This document shows positions 1 to 11,065 of a stretch of 64,000 nt of DNA, in pieces (the first letter of the stretch is position 1; each line of letters opens with the position of its first letter). The DNA comes from an uncultured Candidatus Altimarinota bacterium. Its GTDB lineage: Bacteria > Patescibacteriota > Gracilibacteria > BD1-5 > UBA2023. Under the pieces are notes generated by a model. It made no database searches, was not told the DNA's origin, and was given only the letters and a program-made list of their open reading frames with translations. Made by a program: the position numbers and the translations under genes. The stretch covers positions 1 through 64,000 of the forward strand of contig CAKZJF010000028.1 of assembly GCA_936941205.1 (NCBI GenBank), written 5' to 3'.

Positions 1-48
1 ACGGAATGAAATGATTCAATATAATCATAGAACATAATCATAATATAC

Positions 49-543
49 ATGAATACGGTTGCCAAAGAAACTACATTAGATTCAGGAAAAACTATTCCAA
101 CTGGATATAAAGAACGAGGATTATGGTTTGCACAAGAATTCTGAGAAACCCTTCAATATCATATTCAGAATTTATTAAGATTTTGTGAACATCTCCCAAA
201 AAGTCAGGCTATATCTTATTCAGAAATAACAGAAGATAATTTTGTACATGCTCACTATGGAAAATTTGCGATTTTTTTTCCAGTAGAGAAAATTCTACAA
301 AAAATTCCACCAGCAGATTGGATGCATCAATATAGTATTGAAATAGATAACAAGGAAGTGATATTAGATAGTTGAATTCAGGAAGTATGAACTTCAACAA
401 TCAAGAGGGTCAATGGTCAATTGGAAACAAGGAGTGAGAGAATTCTTGGAAAACTCCTTCCAGAACGCATTTTATGAAACAATGCAACTTCCAGAAATAC
501 TATCATCAAGCGAATGATCCGAGTTCGAAAAAATTGAGTGTAG
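49..543 (+). CDS. Hypothetical protein, 164 aa
   Basis: Open from ATG 49 to TAG 541-543 when TGA is read as Gly (in-frame TGAs at 142, 373, 388, 475 and 535). The N-terminal half is mixed and the C-terminal third is basic (ends near RMIRVRKNGV). No signal peptide, membrane segment or known motif is visible. It stops 11 bp before the end of the convergent lipoprotein gene. The basic tail could bind nucleic acid, but that is only a guess. I do not recognise the family. The frame is supported mainly by its length and by glycine-plausible TGA positions. Confidence 0.6.
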
Positions 544-553
544 ATATAAATAG

Positions 554-1240
554 TTACTTAAATCGGGAAAAAGCATTAATACAGTTGGATTGTGTTTCTT
601 TGTTTCGTACCTTCGTACAAATAGCTCTATCATGCTTTCTTATGGCTAAAATAAGATATAAACGGTCAATCTTATAAATAAGTTCGGTTCTGCAAGCAAT
701 ATTTTTGTCATCATGAAGTTCATCACAATAATAGAGTATTCATTCCAAAGTTTCAGAATCAGAGGATGAACTAATAACTTGTTTCATAAGAGTCAAAATA
801 CACTCATCAAGAACTGATATTTTATGAATTTTCTTACAAAGAGGAATACTATTATTCGTTACGGCATTCGTAAAAAATATCTGGTCTATACATTCTGCCT
901 GTCTTTCCGGAGAAATAATTTGTTTACATAAAATTTCACTCGATTGGGTTGTTCATTTTTTATAAATCACCTCGTCATAACAGTCTCGTCGAAAGATTCC
1001 AGTTCCTATTTCAGAACATTGTTTTTCATCTGAGGCAACAATTGCCTTTCGAATCATAGAAGCATCATGAACACGTTCTTCTTGTTTTTTCAATGCTTGT
1101 TCAGTATAAGCTTGACTCACTGTTTTATCTTCAGAAAATTGAATTGGATTCACCAAAATAGGGTCAACAATTTTTTCTTTACTAGAAAAAAAACAACCTG
1201 AAAGTGATAAAAGAATAAGTATAGATACAAATAGTTGCAT
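554..1240 (-). CDS. Lipoprotein with repeated Cys-x(10-11)-Cys units, 228 aa
   Basis: Starts at ATG 1240 and ends at TAA 554-556; TGA codons at 953-955 and 740-742 are read as Gly. The N-terminus is a lipoprotein signal (about 14 hydrophobic residues, then the lipobox LSGC with the lipidated Cys near residue 16), so the protein should be anchored on the outer face of the membrane after Lgt processing; lgt lies 3 kb away. The mature part holds five Cys pairs with spacing 11, 11, 11, 10 and 11, for example CSEIGTGIFRRDC and CKKIHKISVLDEC, about 25-40 residues apart. This looks like a helical repeat closed by disulfides. No enzyme motif is seen. Function unknown. Confidence 0.8.
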
Positions 1241-1255
1241 AAATAAAAGTAAATA

Positions 1256-4081
1256 TTACCAGCTAATGTCTTTAAAGCCAGTTGGTGGATTTGGGATAAC
1301 TCTTGAATCGTATTCAAGAACAAATGAATTATACTCAGATCAAGATGGAACAGTAAGTGATGGTAATCAGGTTACTCCATTATAATATCGAAAATGATTA
1401 AAGTCATATTGATAAGCTGTACTTGAATTACATCATGGAGCATCATACGGACATTTTGCAATATATTGTGGTGATCAACCTATTGTATTATTTGCTATGA
1501 GTGTACCAACAAAATGGAGTTGATTTTCCTTTTGTTGAGGGAGTGTATATGATCAACATCCAGGTCAAAAAGTTTCACCACAATCGCCAGAAAATAATGT
1601 TTTATCAGCATACATAACAAGTGCAATATCAGTAACTCATGATCCAATATAGATATTTCCACCATTTCAGTTTTCATCTTTTAATGCAATTAATCATTTT
1701 GGAGTAGAACGTGAAAGATCTATAGGTATATCTCAATTAATATATACATCTTGGCCGTAGATGATAAGTGTCTCTTTTGTTTTTCCAGCCTGTGTCCAAG
1801 TTCATGGTCATCCTATTTGAAAGAATGAAGCAGGTTCATGATACCAGTATGATCCATCCGCTAAATTTATATTAGAGGTATCTGTTCATCGGGTAAGCAG
1901 TGCCACATTTTTTTGAACTAACAAACGAACATCTTGCTTTGTAATCGTTCATACCGGTTCTACTAAGCTTTGATCAGTAGTCACAAATATATTATTATGA
2001 TTTGTTCTTCCTATAATATGAACTCCTGAAAAAGATAATCACGCCTGTAAAATTGCGTTAGCAGTTGCCTGAAAACTTGGATATGCAATCCGGATTCAAC
2101 CTGAAAACTCATAATATATCTCAGATGAAAACTGAAGTGGAATATATGTCCCACTCAATATCGATGTAGAAAGAGCAGGACGAGCTTGAAATGGATAGAA
2201 TGATCCTGTAAAAAGTATATTTGTAAGACTAAATACAATATTGGACGCTCCTTTTAATGAACGATCACAATACGGATTTCATCCATATTGATATGTCCCA
2301 CTTCCATCAAGATATCCGCTACACTCTGTATAGGTATCCATTGTTCAACCGGACATTTCTACAAATGTAATACCAGAATCAGTATATTCATTACTTGCTC
2401 ATATAATATTACTTATATACACTTGATTAATATCAGCCGTTCATGTATGGATCAATTCTCATTCCAAATAAATAGGAGCACCAGCATACATATATCCGCC
2501 AGTAAAATTATTCACTCGAGCAACTTGAAACAATGGGTCGAATCGCAATGCACCTGTATTTATAAGAGATGATATATCTATAATTGATGTCTCACCCATT
2601 CATGTACCAGAAACAAGAGAGACAATCTCATATTTCATTGATACAAGTCGAATATTATTTCAACCACTTCAAGCCCAAGGATATGCCACTGAAGTTGGAG
2701 CATAAGAACTCATGGGTATAACGTAATCTCCTGATACAAAAAAACCTCATGTCAGAAAATTTGCTCATTCATTTTGCCAAATACCTCAAGTAAGTATCGA
2801 ATCTCAAAATATACCTAGTCAAAAATCATTATATCAGAAACGAATAGCTGATCATGAATTACTTCATGCAGCTCAAACAAGATCATACATAGGACCTGAT
2901 TCAAGTTGATTTAATTTTACGTCATTTTCTATACCAACGGAAAGTCGAATTCACTTTATACCATCTATAGGAATAACTGGATTTCCGTATTTATCCCGCA
3001 GTCGAAGTACTGCTAAAAATTCAGAAGTTCCATCAGCAGCAGTTGATGTGGTGGTCAGAATATTATTAAATGGGTCGAGTGGATCTTGAAAAGGATAAGT
3101 AGTAAGATATGATGTATCCCCTGTTGTTTCACATCCACCAGTATAAATACTTAACTGACAAGCTCATGAAAGGAATGGTGTAGAAGTAGGTTCTCACGCA
3201 TAAATTCGAGTCGTTCCTGTCATAATCCATCCATCTGGAGTTTTAATTTCATAATAATAATCACCAGCACGTCGAAAATCATGATTAATGGTTGGCGGAT
3301 TTCATGAACTTACAGGAACGATATAAGTATATAATGATCCTCCTGTCCAGGTTTCTATTTTAACATTCCAATCACCAGCACCATATCAACTTCCATAAAA
3401 TTGTGGCATATTTACTATTTTTGCATCATCGGTAGTTCCACTCATTGCATAGTTACACAATCCTCATGGAGGAGGGGTAACTGAAGCATGAATTCATGAT
3501 AGACTTAAATATCATGCTGCAGGACTCCATGCATATCAAGAAAGCATTTGTGTTTCAGGAATATAATCAACCTTACAAGAACTTCCACAGATAGCATCTC
3601 AAAAAAGTATCCATCCAACATTTTCTCACCAGGCATATCAAGTTACTGTTCAAGTATTTATATACGGGTTGGGCATACCGAGATTTACCTTTACTCTATC
3701 GACAGTCATAACATCAAATGTTATCCATCAAACTCAAGCGGAATATATGTCTCAATAAAATGCTGTATCAGTAATACCTGATCATATTCTTGGTTCAATA
3801 TAGGTAATACCTGTATCTGGGTCTGTCCAACCCGTTAATGTATTAATAGTTGGTTCCCAATTCCAAATAGTGGATCCACCAAATAATGAATCCTTTCAAT
3901 CAATTCAAAAATCATCAATACTCGTTCATAATATACCAACTCCATTCAGGTCTTTTGATACAGTAAGCATACCCGTACAATAGGTATGATCATAAATAAT
4001 ATCTCCCCATGATACAGATGAAAGTGAGAAAAATGGAAGAAGAAAAAATGGAAGAAATACTATCGTTCTAAAGAGTACCAT
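1256..4081 (-). CDS. Large secreted surface protein, 941 aa
   Basis: One continuous frame from ATG 4081 to TAA 1256-1258 with many TGA-Gly codons. The N-terminus is a clear signal peptide (MVLFRTIVFLPFFLLPFF, then SLSSVSWG). The rest is rich in Gly, Ser, Thr, Tyr and Asn, has scattered Cys, and reads like stacked beta structure with no catalytic motif. There is no obvious C-terminal membrane anchor or sorting signal; the end reads GFKDISW. The style matches the very large beta-rich surface proteins common in CPR genomes, so adhesion or cell-surface coating is likely. It sits alone on its strand with its own promoter 25 bp upstream. Exact family not recognised. Confidence 0.82.
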
Positions 4082-4106
4082 AATAAAAAGGATAACACTA
4101 CCAGAA

Positions 4107-4134
4107 AGTATACAAGAAAGAAGATACTTTTCAA
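4107..4134 (-). promoter_or_regulatory. Promoter of the 941-aa surface protein
   Basis: On the minus strand TTGAAA (4134-4129) and TATACT (4112-4107) are separated by exactly 16 bp. The -10 box ends 25 bp before the ATG at 4081, giving a leader of about 15-20 nt with no Shine-Dalgarno sequence. Confidence 0.6.
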
Positions 4135-4236
4135 AAAAGAGGTATAAAAAATAGATATATTCTCTACTATTTTATTTTCTAATATAGTTTCTTCGAAATA
4201 ATTTCACATATTATGTTTTTTTTATATAGTTTATAG

Positions 4237-4340
4237 TGTATTTTCTAGGATTTCTTTTATGGCAATATTTCAAATTCATTTTCTATGATTCCAAATAAGT
4301 CCAACCTGGTATGGACTGATGTATTTTCTAGGATTTCTTT
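4237..4340 (+). repeat. 21-bp direct repeat spanning the lgt start
   Basis: The 21-bp word that begins TGTATTTTCTAGG occurs at 4237-4257 and again at 4320-4340. The first copy lies just before the lgt ATG, the second inside lgt codons 21-27. The copies are 83 bp apart. Confidence 0.6.
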
Positions 4341-5020
4341 CTTGATTTCTTATTCTTCAAAGAAGGTGATTTTTTACAAGAAAAGAACTTGATTCACTCA
4401 TTTTATATATATTTCTTTGAGTTGTCTTATGATGAAGAATTGGCTATGTGCTCTTTTATAATCTTCCATATTTTATTGAACATCCTTCAAAAATTCTCTC
4501 AACATGGGAGGGTGGTATGAGCTTTCATGGCTGAGCAATCGGTGTGATAATAGCTCTTATTTTGTATGCAACATTTAAGAAAAAATGATTATTCCTTATT
4601 GCTGATGAAGTAACAAGTGTTCTCCCTATTGGACTTGGACTTTGAAGAATAGGAAATTACATAAATGGTGAGCTCTTATGATATGCAAATTATAATGGAC
4701 CTTTTTCTATTCTTAGAAATAATATTTCCTATTTCCCATCAACTCTCCTCGAAGCTTTTCTTGAAGGAATTATTTTGTATATTCTACTTCAAATAATTTA
4801 CAAATTCAGAAAACACCAAGGTGAAGTTGCTGCAGTATTTCTTATCGCCTACTGAATTCTTAGAAGCTTTTCCGAATTATTTCGACTTCCAGATAGTCAC
4901 ATTGGCTATCTTCTTTGAACAAACTGGATAACAATGTGACACATATTGTCTCTTCCAATGATTTTAATAGGGATAATCCTTCTTTTGTATCTGAAAAATA
5001 AAGAAAATATTAAACATTAA
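4259..5020 (+). CDS. lgt: Prolipoprotein diacylglyceryl transferase (Lgt), 253 aa
   Basis: Transfers diacylglycerol from phosphatidylglycerol to the lipobox Cys of prolipoproteins, in the cytoplasmic membrane. It has the expected chain of hydrophobic helices, the MSFHGG segment with the essential His, and the family signature [15 protein letters not shown] containing the conserved Arg. Several of these Gly are encoded by TGA. Length is normal for the family. The ATG at 4259 is chosen because it precedes the first membrane helix; an in-frame ATG at 4319 is too late. The last 11 bp overlap the convergent gene 5010-5519. The lipoprotein at 554-1240 is a plausible substrate. No signal peptidase II gene is in this window. 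Confidence 0.93.
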
Positions 5021-5519
5021 TCGGATACAACTCATGAAATGGAACTAAAAATCAGATAATTGTAAATTTTTTCCAATATAAGAATTTATTATATAGGATT
5101 ATATCTTTATTAATTTCTAGTAAACATTTTCTCATTTCATTTTCATACTGGAGAATAAAATCTCGAATATGATGGAATAATTCATCGTGCTGAATATCTG
5201 AAATACGAATAGTGAGTTGAAATAAAAAAAGAATTTTTCCATGAATTCGAATATTTAGCTCTAAAATATCATATATATTATACACATTACTCATTACTGC
5301 CTCATGATGAAGATGAATAATATCATCATACACCTCTGGATCAATATGGTATTTCTTTAAGAGTTCTATCAATCCTGGGATTTTTCCAAGTTTTTTCATA
5401 TATATATCTATTACCAACGATTCTTTTCTCATTACTTTACTCTTTAAAAAAATACCAATTGTGAATAAAAGGATTAATAAAATTATAACAATACTGGCTG
5501 GGAAAAGAAATATTCACAT
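5010..5519 (-). CDS. Membrane-anchored helical protein (weakly LemA-like), 169 aa
   Basis: ATG 5519 to TAA 5010-5012, with TGA-Gly as the second codon and again at 5052-5054. Residues 1-25 form one hydrophobic segment, followed by about 140 residues predicted to be long helices (PGLIELLKKYH, then IRDFILQYENEMRKCLLEI). The layout of one N-terminal anchor plus a helical bundle, and the late motif with YN and a hydrophobic close, recall LemA proteins. The match is weak and I would not name it from sequence alone. It diverges from the sugar transferase gene. Confidence 0.72.
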
Positions 5520-5633
5520 AATTTGATGGTTACAAATAATATTCTTAAAAAGAAAGTATATGAAAAGAGGAAATTATTCAATGTTGATTTTTCAATCATT
5601 TCATATACATTGAAAATACTGACACTCATTATT

Positions 5634-7097
5634 ATGAAACGACATTTCATACTTCTGTGAATTATAAAATCTCCGATTGATTTTCTACTCATTATTGGGA
5701 GTTTTTTTCTTGCCAAAGAAATAAGACTTATTACCGACCTAATTCCTACTATACAACTCCCCATAAAAACAATTCCATCTGAGGATTTATGGATATTCGC
5801 TCTGAGTGGAGCAATATTATTTTTCTTTATCCTTGCTGGAAGATGACTGTATGCCATAGAGATAAAAAAAACACTTCTTGAGGAAATTATTGAAATTTTT
5901 AAAAGTGCGTTTCTCTGGTTTCTGCTCTATATTGGTTTTGTATATCTCGCAACTGGTTTTATCTTTCCAAAGGAAATTCCAAGACTCATTATATTTTTTG
6001 CATGGGGCATATCTCTTATTGCCATTATAAACTTTCGCCTCATATATCATATGATATATGAGGCGATACTCCGTTCTGGGAAATTTGAACTTCAAAAGAT
6101 AGTTATTATAAGCAATAAAGATGCAACTGAGTACTCGGAATCCATCGAAAAACATTCTGCATATAAGATTGAATATATATTTCATCCAGAATGAGGAGAT
6201 AACCAAAAAAATCATATTTCTTACAAAGAACTTCTTTTATTAATACGAACAAGAAGGATTGATGAAATTGTATATATCAATGGTGATCTTACTCATACTC
6301 AAAAAGATGAAATCACTCGTTTATCAAAAATATATGGTGTAATTTTTGCTTACACTACAAATTTCTTTTGAACAGAGCCTTCATTTCATCATGCTACAAA
6401 TATTGGGAATCTTCCAATTATTGAAATCCGACCTATAACTATTACCCCCTGAGAACGTGTGCTAAAAAGAACAATTGACCTGATTTTAAGTTGTATTGGA
6501 TGAATTTTACTTTCCCCACTCTTATTACTTATCGCTATCTGCATAAAAATAGAAGATCCGAGTGGTCCTATTATATTTCGAAATCGGAGAGTGGGTATTG
6601 GGGGAAAAGAATTTTTTCTATATAAATTTCGGTATATGTATTGGAAATACTCAATAAAAGATGCCTATTGAGTTGATAATAAAGATGATACTGCACTTCA
6701 ATATGAAGAAACTCTCAAACGGAAACTCGATTCAAGAAATGGTCCACTTTATAAAATAGAAAACGATCCTCGGAGAACGAAAGTTGGGAAATTGATAGAA
6801 AAACTATCTCTCGATGAACTCCCACAACTATGGAATGTTTTTCTCTGAAATATGTCACTCATAGGACCTCGTCCACATCAACCAAGAGAAGTAGAACAAT
6901 ATGAAGAAGATAACTATCAGGTACTCACTATTAAACCCTGAATAACATGAATGGCGCAAGTACATGGAAGAGAAAAAAATAGCTTTCAGGAAGAGATTCA
7001 GCTTGATACCTATTATATTGAACACTATTCTCTTTGGATGGACTTGGAAATACTTTTACGAACAATCTGAATAATACTTTTGCGCTGAATACGTTAA
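5634..7097 (+). CDS. Polyprenyl-phosphate sugar-1-phosphate transferase, 487 aa
   Basis: Initiates a surface glycan by moving a sugar-1-phosphate from a nucleotide sugar to undecaprenyl phosphate in the membrane. The N-terminal half has about four membrane helices and a CoA-binding-like region. The C-terminal part is a bacterial sugar transferase domain: RTIDLILSCIGGILLSP (membrane re-entrant helix), FRNRRVGIGGKEFFLYKFR, LSLDELPQLWNVFLGNMSL, IGPRPHQPRE and PGITGMAQVHGRE. These are the motifs of the WbaP/WcaJ family. I place the start at ATG 5634 (MKRHFILLGI) because it sits right before the first helix; an in-frame ATG at 5526 would add 36 residues. The sugar cannot be told from sequence, and no other glycan genes are adjacent. 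Confidence 0.9.
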
Positions 7098-7111
7098 TAT
7101 AATAATATCCA

Positions 7112-7453
7112 CTAAAGAAGAGAATCAATAAGAATCTCTGCGGTATTTATTTCATTTATCCTTGAGGCAGTCTCTTCTTTTTTTCGTTCCAGCATTCTTG
7201 TAAATACCTCTTTGAAATGTTTTGTTTCAGCATTTTGAATAGTATCATTGAGAGTAAAACGTGTTTCTATAGCTGCTAAATAAACATCCATGAGATCTTG
7301 TTCTGTTGGATCTCATTCAGAAATATATTTATAAATTTCCTGAAAAATATCCCCCTGTAAGACAAAGGGCGATAATACTTCAATGATAAGTTTCTTCTTT
7401 TCAGAGAGATCCAATCCTTCAAATGCGTGAATGTAAGTGTCTTTTGAAAGCAT
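7112..7453 (-). CDS. Small acidic helical protein, 113 aa
   Basis: ATG 7453 to TAG 7112-7114 with one TGA-Gly. Predicted almost entirely helical (LDLSEKKKLIIEVLSPFV, then EVFTRMLERKKEETASRI), with no signal, no Cys and no catalytic motif. It is convergent with the sugar transferase (14 bp apart) and divergent from valS. Conserved-looking but not recognised; it may be a small cytoplasmic adaptor. Confidence 0.65.
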
Positions 7454-7531
7454 ATTTACTATTTAATCCATACTATCAGATTTTTTTACAAATCGCAAAA
7501 ATAGTGAAGAATATGAATAGGATGGGAAAAT

Positions 7532-7559
7532 TTGCGATTTTTTCAACTATCGGTATATT
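7532..7559 (+). promoter_or_regulatory. Candidate valS promoter
   Basis: TTGCGA (7532-7537), 16 bp, TATATT (7554-7559). The spacing matches the other promoters in the window. The leader to the ATG at 7607 would be about 40 nt, with no Shine-Dalgarno sequence. Confidence 0.35.
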
Positions 7560-7606
7560 TGTAATGTAGAAATCTGGATTCTTATTTCTTTACATCTTTT
7601 TTACCT

Positions 7607-10252
7607 ATGGAATTTCCGAAAAATTATCAACCAAAGGAGTTTGAAAAAACAATATATGATCAATGGGAAACTGAGTGATGTTTTTTGCCAAAAAGAGGAA
7701 AAACAGGCGAGAAATTTTATATACCCATTCCTCCACCAAATGTAACAGGAAACCTTCATATTGGCCATGCTGTAACTCTTACTCTGGAAGATATCATGAC
7801 GCGTTATCATCGTATGAAGTGAGATGAAACACTTTGGGTTCCAGGGACTGATCATGCTGGAATTTCTACACAAGCAAAGGTAGAAGAACGTCTAGCAAAA
7901 GAAGGAAAACGTCGACAAGAATTAGGACGAGAAAAGTTTCTTGAAGAAGTACTGCAGTGGAAAGATGAATATGCAAAAAATATCAATAATCAGATTAGAA
8001 AAATGGGCGCTTCTGTCGATTGGACAAAAGAACGCTTCACTCTCGATACAAAACTAAATGAGGTAGTTGAGTATACTTTTGTAGATCTTTATAAGAAAGG
8101 ACTCATTTATCGAGGAGAATACATGGTAAACTATTCCCCAGCACTTGAATCAGTTATTTCTGACATAGAAGTTGATTATAAAGAAATTGAGGAAAAGATG
8201 TACTATATAACATACTTTGTATCTGGATCTGATAATGAGCTTATCATAGCAACGACTCGCCCTGAAACACTTCTTGCTGATCAAGCATTAGCAGTACATC
8301 CTAAGGATAAACGATATAAAAAACTGATTGGTCGAAATGTCATCCTTCCTATTGTAAATAAAGAAATTCCTATTATTGGAGATCCAATGGTAGATATGAA
8401 CTTTGGAACAGGAGTAGTAAAGATAACACCAGCACATGATCCTGCAGATTTTGAAACCGCAAAAAGAAACAATATACGAACTGACTATGCTGTTATCGAT
8501 AAGAAGGGCTACATGACGAAAGAAGCTGGAACTTTTGCATGACAATACGCAGCAGAAGAGGCTCGGTCAAATATAGTAGAACTTCTAAAAGCAAAGGGGA
8601 ATCTTGTAAAAATTGAACCCTATACTCATAAGGTATGATTCTGTTCACGTGGTCACTGTAGAATAGAAACTGTTATTTCTACACAATGGTTTGTTCGAGC
8701 AAGTGAAATGGCAAAAAAAGTAATTGTTGGTTATAAGAAAAAGGAATTTGCCATAATTCCAGAAAGGTTCAATAAAACATTTGAGGATTGGATATATAAT
8801 CTTCGTGATTGGTGTATATCCAGACAACTTTGGTGGTGACATCAAATTCCAGCTTATTATCATAAAGATACTAAGGAACTTCTTGGTGTAACACTTGATC
8901 CAACGGAACTATTTAACCAATATTGAGAAGAAAATATTATCCGAGATGAGGATGTCCTAGATACCTGGTATTCAAGTGGGCTTTGGCCTTTTTCTATTCT
9001 TGACTGGCACCCAGAAAATCCTGGTGAACTTTTTAAACGTTTCTACTCTGCTGATGTTTTAGAAACGGGATATGATATTCTTTTTTTCTGGGTAATACGT
9101 ATGCTTCTCATGGGATACGAATATACCGAACAAACACCATTTAAGACAATATATCTTCATGGACTTACTCTCGATGAAAGCGGAAGGAAGATGTCAAAAT
9201 CTTGGTGAAATGTTATCGATCCACTTGTAGTAATTGAGGAATTCTCTGCTGATGCACTCAGGCTTACTTGAGTCCTTGGAAATACCCCAGGAAACAATGC
9301 AAGTTTCTCTATGAGAACGGTTGAAGAGAATTCACTTTTCCTCAATAAATTTTGGAATATTGCCCGATTTGTCTGGATGAATATAGGCACCATTGAAAAA
9401 ACAGATATAGAACTTGCTGAAATTCTAAAAGCAAATAAACGTTCCCTTCTTCCTTATGAAAAATGGATTCTTTCCAGATTATCTCACATTACAAAAGAGG
9501 TAACAAAATGAATGGAAGATTTTACTTTTTCACAAACTGGAACAGAACTATTCAGTTTTATTCGTGATGAATTTGCTGATTTTGCAATTGAAGCCTATAA
9601 AATTACAAAAGATAAGAGTAAATTCGGAAAAGAAACTCTTGCCTATTGTCTTCTTACTATTTTGAAACTTTCCCATCCATATATTCCGTATATTACTGAG
9701 GCACTTCACCAACATATTACCAATGGAAAACGTCTCATGACCGCAGAATGGCCAGAAATTGTATTTTCAAGAGATATCGAACTTGAGGTAAATATGAATA
9801 CTATTTTTGAGATTGTTCGATCTATTCGAAATATACGAGCCAAAACTGGTATCAAACCTGGTGAACTTAGAGAAATTCAAATTCTTCCAACTATCAGTAC
9901 CGAGGAATATATAGAAAAAAATCTAGATTTAATTGCTTGATTGAGTAAATGAACTCAGGCGAGCATTATTCATGATAAAATTGAATCCAATAACTGGTCA
10001 TATGATGTAGTAAAAAATATCGATATATATGTTGATACTCATATTGATGCATCTGAAATTGATAATGAAAAAAATAGAATTAAAGAACAAATAGAAGATA
10101 AAAAAGAATATATTCGTATACTCAACATTAAGCTCATGAATCAACATTTTGTTGCAAATGCTCCAGAAAAAGTTGTACGAATTGAGATGGATAAAAAACA
10201 TCAAGCAGAAGATCAACTCAAAAAGTTGGAGGAAAAATACCTGTCTTTTTAA
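7607..10252 (+). CDS. valS: Valyl-tRNA synthetase, 881 aa
   Basis: Class I aminoacyl-tRNA synthetase that charges tRNA-Val. Motifs in order: [14 protein letters not shown] with HIGH at residues 51-54; [10 protein letters not shown]; the editing (CP1) domain near residues 150-330 with TTRPETLL and [43 protein letters not shown] at residues 528-535 (its Gly is TGA); then the anticodon-binding domain. The C-terminus has a short coiled-coil arm ([17 protein letters not shown], ending EEKYLSF), as in bacterial ValRS. Full length for the family. A useful positive control for the code, since four or more TGA codons hit conserved glycines. Confidence 0.98.
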
Positions 10253-10299
10253 CTCAGATTGGTCAGTATTAAGTACCGATTTTCATAAACATTATTCAC

Positions 10300-11058
10300 A
10301 TGGAAGCAGATATTCGACTTGCAATTTTGATAGATGGTGACAATATACCATCGGCATATGTAAAAGAGATGATGGAGGAGATTGCAAAATATGGTAATCC
10401 GACAATTAAACGTATTTATGGTGATTGGACTCGCCCATGACTTACTAAGTGGAAAGATATTCTTTTGGAAAATGCAATCACCCCTATACAGCAATATGGT
10501 TATACGACAGGGAAAAATGCAACAGACTCAGCGATGATTATTGATGCAATGGATATATTATATTCTGAAAAGGTGGATGGCTTCTGTTTAGTATCGAGTG
10601 ATAGTGACTTTACACGACTTGCTACTCGCCTGAGAGAAGCTGGGATGAGAGTATATGGAATTGGTGAAAAGAAAACACCAAATCCTTTTATAGTTGCATG
10701 TGATAAATTTATATACATTGAAATACTAAAAAAACCTACTGATAAGATAGTAGAAAAAGGGAAGAAACAAAAAGGTTCAGAAAAGAAAGAAACAGGAATA
10801 AATGAGTGACTTGATTCTATAACCCCAATAGTCATAGAACTTATTTCAGACACCATTTCTGATTTAGCAGATGATGATGGTTGGGCATTCCTCTGAGATG
10901 TTGGAAGTCTTCTTCAGAAAAAACAACCAAATTTTGACCCAAGAAATTATTGATTCAATAAACTTACTCCCCTTCTTGCTTCAACTGGTGGATATGAAAT
11001 AACTGAACGGGATGGATGAAAAGGAAGATATAAACTTATATATGTAAGAAATAAATAA
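10300..11058 (+). CDS. NYN-domain protein with C-terminal LOTUS/OST-HTH domain, 252 aa
   Basis: Residues 1-145 form a NYN (PIN-like) nuclease fold: IRLAILIDGDNIPS with Asp12 and Asp14, then DSAMIIDAMDILY and CLVSSDSDFTRLATRLRE with the Asp pair, the set expected for metal binding. After a Lys-rich linker (about 146-165) comes a winged-helix LOTUS/OST-HTH domain (AFLGDVGSLLQKKQPNFDP, ending GRYKLIYVRNK). This is the LabA/DUF88 plus LOTUS layout. The family is thought to bind and cut RNA; the bacterial role is poorly defined. The gene begins 47 bp after valS, so the two may be co-transcribed. Confidence 0.88.
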
Positions 11059-11065
11059 TAAAAGA

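Noticed and set aside
474-677. 67-aa ORF on + strand
   Set aside because: Overlaps the ends of the 49-543 gene and of the lipoprotein gene in other frames; no motif or start signal.
1256-4081. Interpretation as a decayed pseudogene with many stops
   Set aside because: All internal stops are TGA; no TAA or TAG is in frame, so the gene is intact under table 25.
5483-6215. Two antisense ORFs of 124 and 132 aa
   Set aside because: They lie opposite the sugar transferase gene, whose motifs are unmistakable; shadow frames.
10500-10856. 118-aa antisense ORF
   Set aside because: Opposite the NYN-LOTUS gene in its coding region; shadow.
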